From Roseobacter sp. (GTDB taxonomy: Bacteria; Pseudomonadota; Alphaproteobacteria; Rhodobacterales; Rhodobacteraceae): a DNA stretch of 41,770 nt. The stretch spans positions 98,869 through 140,638 of the forward strand of contig PCCY01000015.1 of the NCBI GenBank assembly GCA_002731875.1, written 5' to 3'. Numbering within the stretch: the first letter of the stretch is position 1; each line of letters begins with the position of its first letter. The notes under the pieces were generated by a model that had not been told where the DNA came from, ran no database searches, and saw only the letters and a program-made list of their open reading frames with translations. Shown here one piece after another: positions 7,270 to 16,772 of this stretch. A program made the position numbers and the translations under genes.

Positions 7270-7317
7270 TTCCAAATGGCTTGAAATCCTCGCCGAAGGC
7301 ATAAAAACTCTTATGCC
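7270..7317 (-). repeat. Intergenic repeat, copy C
   Basis: On the minus strand a seven-base-pair stem (GGCATAA/TTATGCC, 7298-7317) is followed by a tail containing CGAGGATTT and ending in CCATTTGGAA (7279-7270). Over 24 bases the tail matches the copy at 31539-31590 at 21 positions. It begins 9 bases after the oligopeptidase stop codon. Confidence 0.6.
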
Positions 7318-7326
7318 CGCGCCGGA

Positions 7327-9147
7327 TCAATCCTCCATCGCTTCGAGTTCATCGATAAAGCCTGAAATCATCGATAATCCTTTATCCCAGAATGCGGGGT
7401 CGGACGCATCAAGCCCGAACGGTGCCAAAAGCTCCTTGTGGTGTTTGGAGCCGCCAGCTTTCAGCATATCAAAGTATTTGTCCTCGAACCCCGGCTTGCC
7501 TTCTTCATAGACGGCGTAGAGTGCGTTCACCAACCCATCGCCAAAGGCATAGGCATAAACATAGAACGGCGAATGAATGAAATGCGGTATATATGCCCAA
7601 AAGGTTTCATACCCCTCCATATACTCGAATGCCGGCCCAAGGCTCTCGGCCTGCACAGACATCCACAGTGCATTGATATCATCCGGCGTCAGTTCTCCCG
7701 ACCGGCGGGCGTCATGCAGTTTGCATTCAAAGTCGTAGAAGGCAATCTGGCGCACGACGGTGTTGATCATATCTTCGACCTTGCCTGCCAACAGCACCTT
7801 GCGTTCGGAATTGGTCTTGGCCTTTTCCAGCATTTTGCGGAAGGTAAGCATTTCCCCGAACACGCTGGCCGTTTCCGCCAGGGTCAGCGGCGTCGACGAT
7901 AGCATTTCGCCCTGACCCGCGGCCAATACCTGGTGAACGCCGTGGCCCAGCTCATGTGCCAGGGTCATGACATCGCGCGGCTTTCCAAGGTAGTTCAGCA
8001 TGACATACGGATGAACGTCGGTCACCGTGGGATGGGCAAAAGCGCCCGGGGCCTTGCCGGGCTTTACTCCGGCATCGATCCAGCCGTCGCTAAAGAACGG
8101 TGCCGCGATCTCGCCCATGCGGGGGTCAAAGGCGTTATAGGCCTCCATTACAGTTGTTTCGGCTTGGTCCCAGCTAATCTGTTTTGGGTCTTCCAGGGGC
8201 AGGGGGGCGTTGCGGTCCCATACCTGCATCACATCCAGCCCAAGCCATTTACGCTTCAGTTCGTAGTAGCGGTGGCTTAGCTTTGGATAGGCCTTGACGA
8301 CCGCATTACGCAACGCCTCGACGACCTCTGGCTCGACATGGTTTGATAGATGACGGCCAGTCTGCGGGGTGGGCATGCCACGCCAGCGGTCGATAACCTC
8401 TTTTTCCTTGGCTTGCGTGTTATGAATACGCGCGAAAGTCTTGATATTGCTTTGAAAGACATCCGCCAACTCTCGTGCGGCGGCTTCGCGAAGATCGCGT
8501 TTCGGGTCGGTCAGAAGGTTCAGTACGCCCTCGATGTTCAGCGACTCGCCGTCGACTTCGAATTCCAGCCCCGCAATCGTTTCATCAAAAAGGCGTTCCC
8601 ATGCGTCACCTACAACACCAAGATCGTGGAGGAATTTTTCCAGCTCGTCCGAAAGCTGGTAGTCTTTCATCGCCCGAATGCGGTCAAATACCGGCTTGTA
8701 GCGCGCAAGATCAGGTTTCTGATCCAGCAGATTGCCAAGATGGTCATCCTCAAGACGGTTCAGTTCCAGAGTGAAGAACACCAAGGGCGTGGTGAAATTG
8801 GTGATCTTTTCCTGTACATCCGACATGAACTTCGCGCGACCGGCATCGGTGGTCAGCTGATAATAGCGCAACCCGGCATAAGACATGATACGACCGGCGA
8901 TCTGGTTGATCTTTTCATTGCGCAACACACACTCTAGCAGCTCGTTGGCGTCCAGTTCGGCAAGCTTGCCTTCATAGTCTTCGGCGAAGCTGCGGCAGGC
9001 TTCCTCCAACCAGTCAAGGTCACGCTTGAGCTCGGGTGCGTCCTCACCTGTGTATAGATCGTCAAGATTCCATTCCGGCAGCTTGCCAAAGGCAGACGCC
9101 CCGGAGCCAGCGTTTGCATCTAGTACGGGTGCGGGTGGTTGAAACAT
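7327..9147 (-). CDS. pepF: M3-family oligoendopeptidase F
   Basis: The 606-residue protein is a cytoplasmic zinc oligopeptidase of family M3. The zinc motif HELGH is at about 398-402 with a downstream Glu region (TLAETASVFGEML) supplying the third ligand. The length fits PepF (about 600). It trims short peptides from protein turnover. I chose the second ATG (9147), because GAGGT five bases before it is an ideal ribosome site and overlaps the first ATG at 9159. It is transcribed after the DNA ligase gene with a 71-base gap, so it may have its own promoter. Confidence 0.92.
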   Translation of the reverse strand: MFQPPAPVLDANAGSGASAFGKLPEWNLDDLYTGEDAPELKRDLDWLEEACRSFAEDYEGKLAELDANELLECVLRNEKINQIAGRIMSYAGLRYYQLTTDAGRAKFMSDVQEKITNFTTPLVFFTLELNRLEDDHLGNLLDQKPDLARYKPVFDRIRAMKDYQLSDELEKFLHDLGVVGDAWERLFDETIAGLEFEVDGESLNIEGVLNLLTDPKRDLREAAARELADVFQSNIKTFARIHNTQAKEKEVIDRWRGMPTPQTGRHLSNHVEPEVVEALRNAVVKAYPKLSHRYYELKRKWLGLDVMQVWDRNAPLPLEDPKQISWDQAETTVMEAYNAFDPRMGEIAAPFFSDGWIDAGVKPGKAPGAFAHPTVTDVHPYVMLNYLGKPRDVMTLAHELGHGVHQVLAAGQGEMLSSTPLTLAETASVFGEMLTFRKMLEKAKTNSERKVLLAGKVEDMINTVVRQIAFYDFECKLHDARRSGELTPDDINALWMSVQAESLGPAFEYMEGYETFWAYIPHFIHSPFYVYAYAFGDGLVNALYAVYEEGKPGFEDKYFDMLKAGGSKHHKELLAPFGLDASDPAFWDKGLSMISGFIDELEAMED

Positions 9148-9218
9148 GTTGTACCTCATTTTGACGTTAAGCCTACCTAAGCACCGGCTTCGGGCAAAGC
9201 AAGGCAGGGGGCCTGTGA

Positions 9219-10817
9219 CTATCCGTAAATGCGTAGCATATCTTCCAGATCGTCCAACGAATTGGCTTCCTGGATAGGTTTGTCTTGGCGCCAGCGCAGC
9301 ATGCGTGGAAATCGAAGCGCCACCCCTGACTTATGCCGGGTGCTGCGTTGGATACCTTCGAAAGCGATCTCGAATACATGGTGTGGGGTGACTTTGCGCA
9401 CCGGGCCAAAACGCTCCAGCGTGTTTTTGCGCACCCATGCGGTGATTTTGCGAAACTCTGCGTCCGTCAAACCGCTGTACGCCTTGGTAAACGGGATAAG
9501 GTCGTTTCCATCCCAGACCGCAAAGGTAAAGTCGGTGAACAGGTTGGCGCGCCGACCTGACCCTGACTGTGCATAGATCATGACGGCATCGACGGTGAGC
9601 GGATCCAGCTTCCACTTCCACCAATCCCCCTTCTTGCGACCGGCCAGATAGGGGCTGTCCACACGTTTCAACATGAGCCCCTCTGCCTGCGCTTCACGCG
9701 CAGTGGTGCGAATTTCGGCCAGCGCTTCCCATGAGCTGAACTCCAATTGCGGCGAAATCCGCAAGGGTGCTTCTGCGGGAACCACGGCCGACAGCTTCTC
9801 CAGCAAAGCGCGACGCTCGGAGAAGGGACGGGTGCGGATGTCCTGGCCTTGCCATTCAAGCAGGTCATAGGCGTGCAACACTACCGGCGCATCGGCCAGC
9901 AGCTTTTTCGGCACGGTTTTACGGCCAATTCGGGCCTGCAGGGTGTTGAACGAAGCCGGAGTAGGCTGGCCATCGGGCCACACCAGCAGTTCGCCGTCCA
10001 GTACCGTTCCATCGGGGATGAAATCGACTGTGCGTGCCAACTCCGGGAACCGGTCGGTCATCAGTTCTTCGCCGCGTGACCAGACGAAATACTGCCCGTC
10101 GCGCCGGATAAGCTGACCCCTGATCCCGTCCCATTTCCATTCGGCACGCCACTGCGACAGCTCTCCCAAGTCGTCTGGGGAACTCTCAAGCCCGTAAGCC
10201 AGATAAAACGGGTAGGGGCGTGATGCATCGGCGGATGCGTCATCGGCCTCGACCAGCTGGTGCCAAGTGGTGGTGTCAGGATGCCAATTACCCATCAATC
10301 GGTGTGCGAGCTCGGCTTCGGGTTTATCGGTGGCGCGCGCCAAGGCGCGGGTCATCAGTTTTTGGCTGATGCCGACGCGAAACCCGCCGGTGATGAGCTT
10401 GTTGAAAATAAACCTTTCGGTGCCGCCGAGGGTCGCCCACGCCTTTAAAACAAAGTCTTTGCGAGCATCCTCCGGCTGCGTATAGATTTCACGCAAAGAT
10501 TTGATCCAGTCCGACAGCGGTTTATCATCGTGCGTTACAGTAGCAGGCAGAACCAGCGCGATGGTCTCGGCGAGGTCGCCAACAATGCTGTAGCTTTCTT
10601 CGAACAACCACAGCGGTATGCCTGCCTGCTCGGCTGCCCATTCGCGCAGTTTGGTCGTGGTTACGGCGCGCTTGGGGCGGCGCCCCGAGAAAAGCGCGAT
10701 GGTCCAAAGACGGTCTGGGTCGTGGGCCTGCTCGAAATAATCCGCCAACGCGGCAACTTTGGTGTTGGTCTTGGTGCTTTGATCGATGGCGGTGAATAGT
10801 TGGGCAAAACGTTTCAT
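9219..10817 (-). CDS. ATP-dependent DNA ligase, exonuclease-associated type
   Basis: This 532-residue enzyme has an N-terminal helical DNA-binding domain (about 1-200), a nucleotidyltransferase domain with the nucleophile K228 in EWKWDGIRG, and a C-terminal OB fold (GDWWKWKLDPLTVDAVM, with RRANLFTDFTFAVWD after it). It matches the subfamily usually encoded with an MBL exonuclease, an Lhr-type helicase and a metallophosphoesterase. Its ATG overlaps the stop of the upstream exonuclease gene by four bases (ATGA), so the two are coupled. A longer frame to 10982 lies inside the exonuclease gene and is not used. It probably acts in DNA repair rather than replication, which uses NAD-dependent LigA. 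Confidence 0.92.
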   Translation of the reverse strand: MKRFAQLFTAIDQSTKTNTKVAALADYFEQAHDPDRLWTIALFSGRRPKRAVTTTKLREWAAEQAGIPLWLFEESYSIVGDLAETIALVLPATVTHDDKPLSDWIKSLREIYTQPEDARKDFVLKAWATLGGTERFIFNKLITGGFRVGISQKLMTRALARATDKPEAELAHRLMGNWHPDTTTWHQLVEADDASADASRPYPFYLAYGLESSPDDLGELSQWRAEWKWDGIRGQLIRRDGQYFVWSRGEELMTDRFPELARTVDFIPDGTVLDGELLVWPDGQPTPASFNTLQARIGRKTVPKKLLADAPVVLHAYDLLEWQGQDIRTRPFSERRALLEKLSAVVPAEAPLRISPQLEFSSWEALAEIRTTAREAQAEGLMLKRVDSPYLAGRKKGDWWKWKLDPLTVDAVMIYAQSGSGRRANLFTDFTFAVWDGNDLIPFTKAYSGLTDAEFRKITAWVRKNTLERFGPVRKVTPHHVFEIAFEGIQRSTRHKSGVALRFPRMLRWRQDKPIQEANSLDDLEDMLRIYG

Positions 10818-11827
10818 TCTGTCCCGTCCTTGTCCAGACTTTCGCCTTCGAACTGGGTCGGTACGACCTGCGCGGTCCATCCGCTGTCGTTCAGGTAGCG
10901 GCTGAACACTTCGGTGTAACCATGTGTCACGTATATATTTTCCGCGCCGGTTTCGCGAATTGCCGACATCAGCCCACCCCAATCCGCATGGTCGGATATA
11001 ACAAACCCCCGGTCACCCACCCGTCGCCTGCGCACCCCCCGGATCGCCATCCAGCCGCTGGCAAATGCGGTTTCTTGCGCGCCAAATCCCTTTGACCACG
11101 CACTGCCCAAGGCGGATGGCGGGGCGAGAACGATGGCGTTTGGGTGACTTTTCGGGTCAAGCTCGGCATTTGCCAAAATCGTATCGGGCAGCGCGATCCC
11201 CTGATCGCGTATGATGCGGTTGGTGTTTTCAATTGCCGTGTGCGTCAGGATCGGACCGATCGCAGGATCAAGCATCGTCAGCAGCCTTTGTGCCTTTCCC
11301 AGTGCATATGCCCCGAGAAACGCAGTCTTGCCATTGGCCGCGCATGTGGCCCACCAAGCGTTGATCTCGGCCGCGACCGTCGTTTGATCTGCCCAATTGA
11401 ACACCGGCAGACCGAACGTGCTTTCGGTGATGAAGCTATGGCACTCGACGGGGCTGAACGGGTCCGAAAGGCCATCATCGACAACCTTGTAATCGCCCGA
11501 GGCGACCCAGACCTCGCCTTTGACCTCTACGCGGATCTGCGCGGACCCGGGAACATGGCCCGCCGGGTGGAACGAAACTTTGGCATCGCCGATCCGGCGT
11601 ATCTCACCGTAACCGATGCCCTCTGCCGTGATATCCCCCAAGCGGTGTCGCATCACGGGTAAGGCAATATGGGTGGCAAGGTACCGCTGCATCCCCCAAC
11701 GCGCATGATCCGAATGGCCATGGGTGATCAGCGCCCGATCTACCGGGCGCCAAGGGTCGATGTAGAAGTCACCTGCTGCGCAATATATGCCATTTTCGGT
11801 GAAGCTGAGAACGGGTGCATTGGTCAT
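10814..11827 (-). CDS. Ligase-associated DNA exonuclease (MBL fold)
   Basis: The 337-residue protein is a metallo-beta-lactamase-fold nuclease related to the Artemis/SNM1/CPSF group. The metal motif HGHSDH is at 36-41, with further His and Asp ligands downstream (HPAGHVPGS, SGDYK, DHADWGG). It belongs to the family encoded next to ATP-dependent DNA ligases, and the ligase gene follows with a four-base overlap. The other usual partners, an Lhr-type helicase and a metallophosphoesterase, are not next to it here. The gene upstream is an alpha/beta hydrolase, 110 bases away. Confidence 0.9.
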   Translation of the reverse strand: MTNAPVLSFTENGIYCAAGDFYIDPWRPVDRALITHGHSDHARWGMQRYLATHIALPVMRHRLGDITAEGIGYGEIRRIGDAKVSFHPAGHVPGSAQIRVEVKGEVWVASGDYKVVDDGLSDPFSPVECHSFITESTFGLPVFNWADQTTVAAEINAWWATCAANGKTAFLGAYALGKAQRLLTMLDPAIGPILTHTAIENTNRIIRDQGIALPDTILANAELDPKSHPNAIVLAPPSALGSAWSKGFGAQETAFASGWMAIRGVRRRRVGDRGFVISDHADWGGLMSAIRETGAENIYVTHGYTEVFSRYLNDSGWTAQVVPTQFEGESLDKDGTE

Positions 11828-11937
11828 TCGCTAAACCTAGCGGTGACGGATCATTTGAACAGAGCGAGGGTTGAATTTTGATATGATGCGCCGCTGTTCG
11901 CGCGAGTGCCGCGGCGCGCGCACCCCCTAATGGCGGT

Positions 11938-12885
11938 TCACTTTCGGACATTTCCCAGAAATAGCCGCGTTATATCTTCGATCGCGGCGTCACGGATCTG
12001 GGGCTTCTCCATGAGGATTTCATGTTCAGCACCCTCCATGACCTGAAGCTTTCCACCCTTCCAGGTTGCCATGCGCTTGTGGACGCGATTGATCTGGACG
12101 ATCCGTTCATTCGAGCCAAGGAAAGTCACACAGGGCAGGCTGGGTGCCGCGCGCAGGGCAAGGTGTTTGGTTTCCGACAGTGCCTCGCGGAGCCAGATAA
12201 AGCTGGGCCCGCCGAGCGAGAGTTCAGGATGGGCCGCCAGTTGATCACGCATCATCGCGTACATTTCCGGGTCGGTTGTCAGCATGTTGTTCTCGAACGG
12301 AGCGAGGGACACATAAGAAGCGTTCTGAATGCCGATCGGCAGCCGGGTGCCTTGGCCGATGCGGGGCATGAACAACGACAGGCCCGTAGCGACCAATCGC
12401 ATATGGGGCGCGATGTGGATGCCCCACATAGGGGCGGTGAACGCCGCTGCCTGTACTGACAGGCCTTCCATGCAGGCGCGCAGCCCAATCGCGCCGCCCA
12501 TCGAATGGGCCAGCAAAAAGAAAGGTCGGGGCAATTGCAATGTACGCGCTGTGCGCATCATCAACGCAACATCTTTTTGGTAGTCGGAAAACAGGTCGAC
12601 GTGTCCAATGCTCCGATCCGGCAACAGCCGGTCTGAAAGGCCCTGACCGCGCCAGTCGATCGTCACGACCGCAAGCCCGCGTTTGGCGAACTCCGCCGCG
12701 GTGACACCGTATTTTTCAGCATATTCCGTACGGCCAGGGAACAGAACGACAGTTCCCTTGGCCCCGGAGAGAGGCCAATGGACGACCCGCAGCCTTTTGC
12801 CATCCGACGTTTCGCCCCAATGCGCCTGACCGGTGTCCGGGCCAGGGGAAACGTCAGTGAAAAGAGGTGCGGGTGTCAGTGTCAT
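11938..12885 (-). CDS. Alpha/beta hydrolase, lysophospholipase (PldB) type
   Basis: The 315-residue protein has the serine-hydrolase fold with the nucleophile S128 in AHSMGG, an oxyanion region (LFPGRTEYAEKY), and a C-terminal catalytic His in GAEHEILMEK. RTEYAEKYG and DWRGQGLS match the PldB/monoglyceride-lipase group. The substrate is likely a lysolipid or monoacylglycerol. No signal peptide is seen. The start overlaps the stop of the upstream SCP2 gene by one base (TAATG), so the two are coupled and may share a lipid-related role; that link is an inference. Confidence 0.85.
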   Translation of the reverse strand: MTLTPAPLFTDVSPGPDTGQAHWGETSDGKRLRVVHWPLSGAKGTVVLFPGRTEYAEKYGVTAAEFAKRGLAVVTIDWRGQGLSDRLLPDRSIGHVDLFSDYQKDVALMMRTARTLQLPRPFFLLAHSMGGAIGLRACMEGLSVQAAAFTAPMWGIHIAPHMRLVATGLSLFMPRIGQGTRLPIGIQNASYVSLAPFENNMLTTDPEMYAMMRDQLAAHPELSLGGPSFIWLREALSETKHLALRAAPSLPCVTFLGSNERIVQINRVHKRMATWKGGKLQVMEGAEHEILMEKPQIRDAAIEDITRLFLGNVRK

Positions 12886-13175
12886 TATGCCAGAACAGTG
12901 GCAAGCTTCATCGCCATGCCCATATCGCCGTCGATCTTGAGCTTGCCGCTCATGAAAGCGCTGGTCGGGTTGGTGTCACCCGACAAGATCGACTGAAAGG
13001 TTTCGGCATCGGCCGATAAGGTCACATCGGCGGCTTCATCGGCCGCGCGTGCGCCGGTTTCGTCGATCATAACGGTGCCTTCTCCTTCGATGTCGAACTT
13101 CGCGGTGCCGTCAAAGTCGGCCCCATCTAGCTTTTCGTTCAGAACAGTTACAGCTTCGTTCACAATATCGCTCAT
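12885..13175 (-). CDS. SCP2 sterol-binding domain protein
   Basis: The 96-residue protein is a stand-alone SCP2 domain (DGTAKFDIEGEGTVMID, then AFMSGKLKIDGDMGMAMKLA, the C-terminal SCP2 signature). Such domains bind lipids or acyl groups in a hydrophobic tunnel. I chose the second of two adjacent ATG codons (13175), which lies six bases after AAAGGG. The stop overlaps the start of the hydrolase gene. It is divergent from the TPR gene at 13250, with a 74-base shared promoter region. Confidence 0.88.
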   Translation of the reverse strand: MSDIVNEAVTVLNEKLDGADFDGTAKFDIEGEGTVMIDETGARAADEAADVTLSADAETFQSILSGDTNPTSAFMSGKLKIDGDMGMAMKLATVLA

Positions 13176-13249
13176 CATGCGCCCTTTTTTGGCAAATGGT
13201 GCCGTCACATCTGGAATTGCGGCGGCAGCCTGTTACATTCACTGTTGTT

Positions 13250-13816
13250 ATGGCCAATCCTATCGTCAACCTCAAACATACCGTAGCGGCACTTGGTTTC
13301 TGGGTGTTGCTTGGGGGTGTTGTTTTTGCCCAGAATTCCGGGCCTGCACCGGATGAACTGCTGGACAAGTTACGAACTGCGTCCCCGGCCGAAGCGGGTC
13401 GAATCGAACGCGAGGTACAGATGGCATGGTCGCGGTCAGGTTCGGCAACAATGGATTTATTGTACGGTCGGGGCCGCGAAGCGATGCGCGACGGCAATAC
13501 AAAGCTGGCGATCGAACACTTTACAGCGCTGACCGATCACGCTCCGGAATTTGCCGAGGGGTATCACGCACGTGCGCAAGCCTATTTTGCGGCAGGATTA
13601 TACGGCCCGGCAATTGATGATCTGGAAACAGCGCTGATGTTGAACCCGGACCAGTATAACGCGATCTTCGGGTTGGGAGCGATATTGCAGGAATTTGGCA
13701 ATCTTCGTGCTGCCGCCGATCTTTATCGCAAAGTCTTGGCGATCAACCCTCACCATGAAAATGCTCAACGGGCGCTGGACGGGCTTCGCCGTGACGGCGT
13801 CGGGCGCACTCTTTAA
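13250..13816 (+). CDS. Secreted TPR-repeat protein
   Basis: The 188-residue protein begins with a signal peptide (about residues 1-28, ending in GGVVFAQ). It contains about three tetratricopeptide repeats (AIEHFTALTDHAPEFAEGY, then AIDDLETALMLNPDQYNAI, then AADLYRKVLAINPHHENA). TPR proteins scaffold protein contacts; the partner is unknown. The ATG at 13250 is chosen because it gives a proper signal peptide, whereas a frame from 13196 adds 18 residues. It lies 19 bases before the helicase gene. Confidence 0.8.
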   Translation: MANPIVNLKHTVAALGFWVLLGGVVFAQNSGPAPDELLDKLRTASPAEAGRIEREVQMAWSRSGSATMDLLYGRGREAMRDGNTKLAIEHFTALTDHAPEFAEGYHARAQAYFAAGLYGPAIDDLETALMLNPDQYNAIFGLGAILQEFGNLRAAADLYRKVLAINPHHENAQRALDGLRRDGVGRTL

Positions 13817-13835
13817 CTAGTTCAAGGATTTTCTG

Positions 13836-16772
13836 GTGGCAGGTGAAAGTAGGGTCGTGGCCGTTTTGGGCCCGACAAATACCGGCAAGACGACATATGC
13901 AATCGAACGTATGCTGGCGCACCGAACTGGCGTGATCGGCCTGCCGCTGCGCCTGCTTGCGCGCGAGGTCTACGACCGCATCGTGGCGCTGCGCGGGCCA
14001 TCCATCGTCGCGCTTGTGACAGGGGAGGAACGGATCGTACCCCCGCGCACCCAATATTGGGTCTGCACAGTCGAGGCGATGCCAGAAGGAATGGGAGCCG
14101 ATCTGGTCGCGGTCGATGAGATACAGCTATGCGCTGACCCCGAGCGCGGCCATGTGTTTACCGACCGATTGCTACGAGCCCGAGGTCAGCACGAGACGTT
14201 GTTCATGGGGTCGGATACTATGCGCGGGACCATTGCGGCGCTGGTTCCAGAGGCGCAGTTCATGCGCCGAGAGCGCATGTCCGAATTGATCTATTCTGGT
14301 CAGAAAAAGATAAGTAGGATGCGACCTCGTAGTGCGATTGTAGGATTTTCGGTTGAAAATGTATATGCGATAGCCGAGCTGATCCGGCGTCAAAAGGGGG
14401 GGGCCGCAGTCGTAATGGGCGCACTGAGCCCGCGCACCCGCAACGCGCAGGTCGCGATGTATCAGAACGGCGAGGTGGACTATCTTGTGGCAACCGATGC
14501 CATCGGAATGGGCTTGAACCTTGATGTGGATCACGTCGCATTCTCGGCCCTGAGCAAGTTTGACGGACGGCGGATGCGCCCATTGGCGCCTAATGAGCTG
14601 GCGCAGATAGCCGGGCGGGCAGGGCGCGGATTCAAAAGCGGAACATTCGGGGTTACGGGGGATGCCCCACCACTGGATGATCATGTGGCCCGCGCCATAA
14701 TGGACCATCAGTTCACCCCGCAGAACAAGATAAACTGGCGTAATCACGCGCTACAGTTTGGATCGATTGATCGGTTGATCAATACGCTGGAGATGGCACC
14801 TGATCACGAACGCCTCTTCAAGGCCCGCGAGGCAGATGATCTGCGGGCGCTAAAGACATTGGCCGAGGATGCCGAAATCGCCGCGCGTTGCACTGACGGG
14901 CAATCGGTGCGGTTGCTATGGGATGTCTGCCGAATCCCCGACTTTCGTGGTATAAGTCATGCAGAGCATGCGAACCTGCTGGAACAGATATTCAACTATC
15001 TTCATCAGCACGGGTCCGTGCCCAATGATTGGCTTGCGCGACAAATTAAGCGCATTGATCGAACCGATGGCGATATTGATGCGTTATCTAAACGATTGGC
15101 GTTTATCCGCACCTGGACATACGTCACCCAACGCAAAGGCTGGACGAATGACGAAAGCCATTGGCGACACGAGGCGCGTGTCGTAGAAGACAGACTGTCG
15201 GACGCGCTGCACGAGCGTTTGACCCAGAGATTTGTAGATCGGCGCACATCCGTGCTTTTGCGCCGGCTAGGACAGAAGGAAGCCATGGTGGCCGAAGTAA
15301 ACGAGACCGGTGAAGTAACCGTTGAGGGTGAATTCGTAGGCAAGCTGGACGGGTTCCGGTTTCGCCAGGACAAAGGCGCGGGTGTTGCGGAAGACAAGAC
15401 GATCAAGGCGGCCTCGTTGCAGGCGCTGGCCCCGCAATTCCATCTTCGGGCGGATCGCTTTTACAACGCCCCGGATACCGAAATAGACTTTACCGAACAG
15501 GGCGGCCTGATGTGGGGGAGCGCTGCGGTCGGCAAGCTGGTGGCGGGTTCGGATCCGCTGAAACCCGGTATCGAGGTTTTTGTGGACGATGTGGCGGGCC
15601 CTGAGGTCTCTCAGAAGGTTCAACGTCGCTTGCAGCACTTCATTGATCGTAAGATCGCACTGTTGTTCGAGCCTCTGCTGGCGTTGTCGAAAGACGAGAC
15701 CCTGACCGGTCTGGCGCGCGGTTTCGCATTTCGTCTGGTCGAGAATTTCGGCATCCTGCAACGTGCTGACGTAGCGGAAGATGTCAAATCCTTGGATCAG
15801 GACGCCCGAGGTGCGTTGCGCAAGCACGGCGTGCGATTCGGACAGTTCACCATTTTCATGCCGCTTGTTCTAAAGCCTGCACCGACAAGGTTGCGTTTGG
15901 TATTGTGGTCTCTTTCACAAAACCTGAGCGAATTCCCTGAATCGCCACCTCCGGGGCTGGTGACCATTCCCGTTGATGCGGGTGCCCCCCATGGTGCGGC
16001 CACGATGTCTGGCTATCGCAATGCCGGCAACCGGGCGATCCGCATTGATATGCTCGAGCGGCTTGCGGATATGTTGCGGTCAGAAGATTCGCGTGGCGGG
16101 TTCGAAGCCAATGCGGACATGCTGTCGATTACCGGCATGACACTGGAGCAGTTCGCCGCTTTGATGGAGGGGCTGGGATACAAGGCCGAGAAATCGGAGC
16201 GCACCAAGGTGAAGGCCGTCGATGTGGTGATGCCTCATGACGGCGCTGGTATGGCTGCGGACAAGGGGGCCGATGCGACGACCCCTGTGATGGATGTAGC
16301 CGCCGAACAGCCCATCGGGGGCATTATTTCCGATCCGATGCCGGCACCCGCAGACGACGTAGTGGCAGGCACTGCCGACATCCCCGATGAGGGGCTAGCA
16401 CCTATTGCCGAAGAGCTTGCCGAGACTCCGGAAGTTGATGACCATATTCCGGAATCCGACCCGGCTGAGACCCCGCAAGGCACCGCGCCCGACGCGTCGA
16501 TCGCCGGGGCCGATCTCGAGACATTTTATGTCTTCACGTGGGGGCGGGTACCTCGTGCTCATAACAATGGTCAGCGCCGGGCGGCGGGGGATCGCCCTCA
16601 GGGTAAAGGAAAGCCGGGCGGTCGCGGCAAAAAGGGTGCGCCACGCGGGGACAAAGCTGCCAGAGGTGGTAAACCGCAGCACCAAAATGCGCGGCCTTCC
16701 CGCGCGGAAAAACCAATTGACCCCGATAATCCCTTTGCTGCTGCCCTGATGGGGCTGAAAGACAACAAATAA
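13836..16772 (+). CDS. SUV3-like superfamily 2 RNA helicase
   Basis: The 978-residue protein resembles mitochondrial SUV3, the helicase of the mitochondrial degradosome. Walker A (GPTNTGKT, 12-19) and the DEIQ box (94-97) are present, and the second RecA domain carries GMGLNLDVDHVAFS and QIAGRAGRG. A long middle region with a SUV3-type C-terminal domain follows. From about residue 800 the chain is acidic and low in complexity, then rich in Gly, Arg and Lys, and it ends in a DPDNPFAAAL motif. The start is a GTG at 13836 with AAGGAT upstream. The stop is directly followed by the TTG start of the S4 protein. Role in RNA turnover is inferred. Confidence 0.88.
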   Translation: MAGESRVVAVLGPTNTGKTTYAIERMLAHRTGVIGLPLRLLAREVYDRIVALRGPSIVALVTGEERIVPPRTQYWVCTVEAMPEGMGADLVAVDEIQLCADPERGHVFTDRLLRARGQHETLFMGSDTMRGTIAALVPEAQFMRRERMSELIYSGQKKISRMRPRSAIVGFSVENVYAIAELIRRQKGGAAVVMGALSPRTRNAQVAMYQNGEVDYLVATDAIGMGLNLDVDHVAFSALSKFDGRRMRPLAPNELAQIAGRAGRGFKSGTFGVTGDAPPLDDHVARAIMDHQFTPQNKINWRNHALQFGSIDRLINTLEMAPDHERLFKAREADDLRALKTLAEDAEIAARCTDGQSVRLLWDVCRIPDFRGISHAEHANLLEQIFNYLHQHGSVPNDWLARQIKRIDRTDGDIDALSKRLAFIRTWTYVTQRKGWTNDESHWRHEARVVEDRLSDALHERLTQRFVDRRTSVLLRRLGQKEAMVAEVNETGEVTVEGEFVGKLDGFRFRQDKGAGVAEDKTIKAASLQALAPQFHLRADRFYNAPDTEIDFTEQGGLMWGSAAVGKLVAGSDPLKPGIEVFVDDVAGPEVSQKVQRRLQHFIDRKIALLFEPLLALSKDETLTGLARGFAFRLVENFGILQRADVAEDVKSLDQDARGALRKHGVRFGQFTIFMPLVLKPAPTRLRLVLWSLSQNLSEFPESPPPGLVTIPVDAGAPHGAATMSGYRNAGNRAIRIDMLERLADMLRSEDSRGGFEANADMLSITGMTLEQFAALMEGLGYKAEKSERTKVKAVDVVMPHDGAGMAADKGADATTPVMDVAAEQPIGGIISDPMPAPADDVVAGTADIPDEGLAPIAEELAETPEVDDHIPESDPAETPQGTAPDASIAGADLETFYVFTWGRVPRAHNNGQRRAAGDRPQGKGKPGGRGKKGAPRGDKAARGGKPQHQNARPSRAEKPIDPDNPFAAALMGLKDNK

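Noticed and set aside
10818..10982. N-terminal extension of the DNA ligase
   Set aside because: It lies inside the upstream exonuclease gene; the ATG at 10817 gives the usual four-base overlap.
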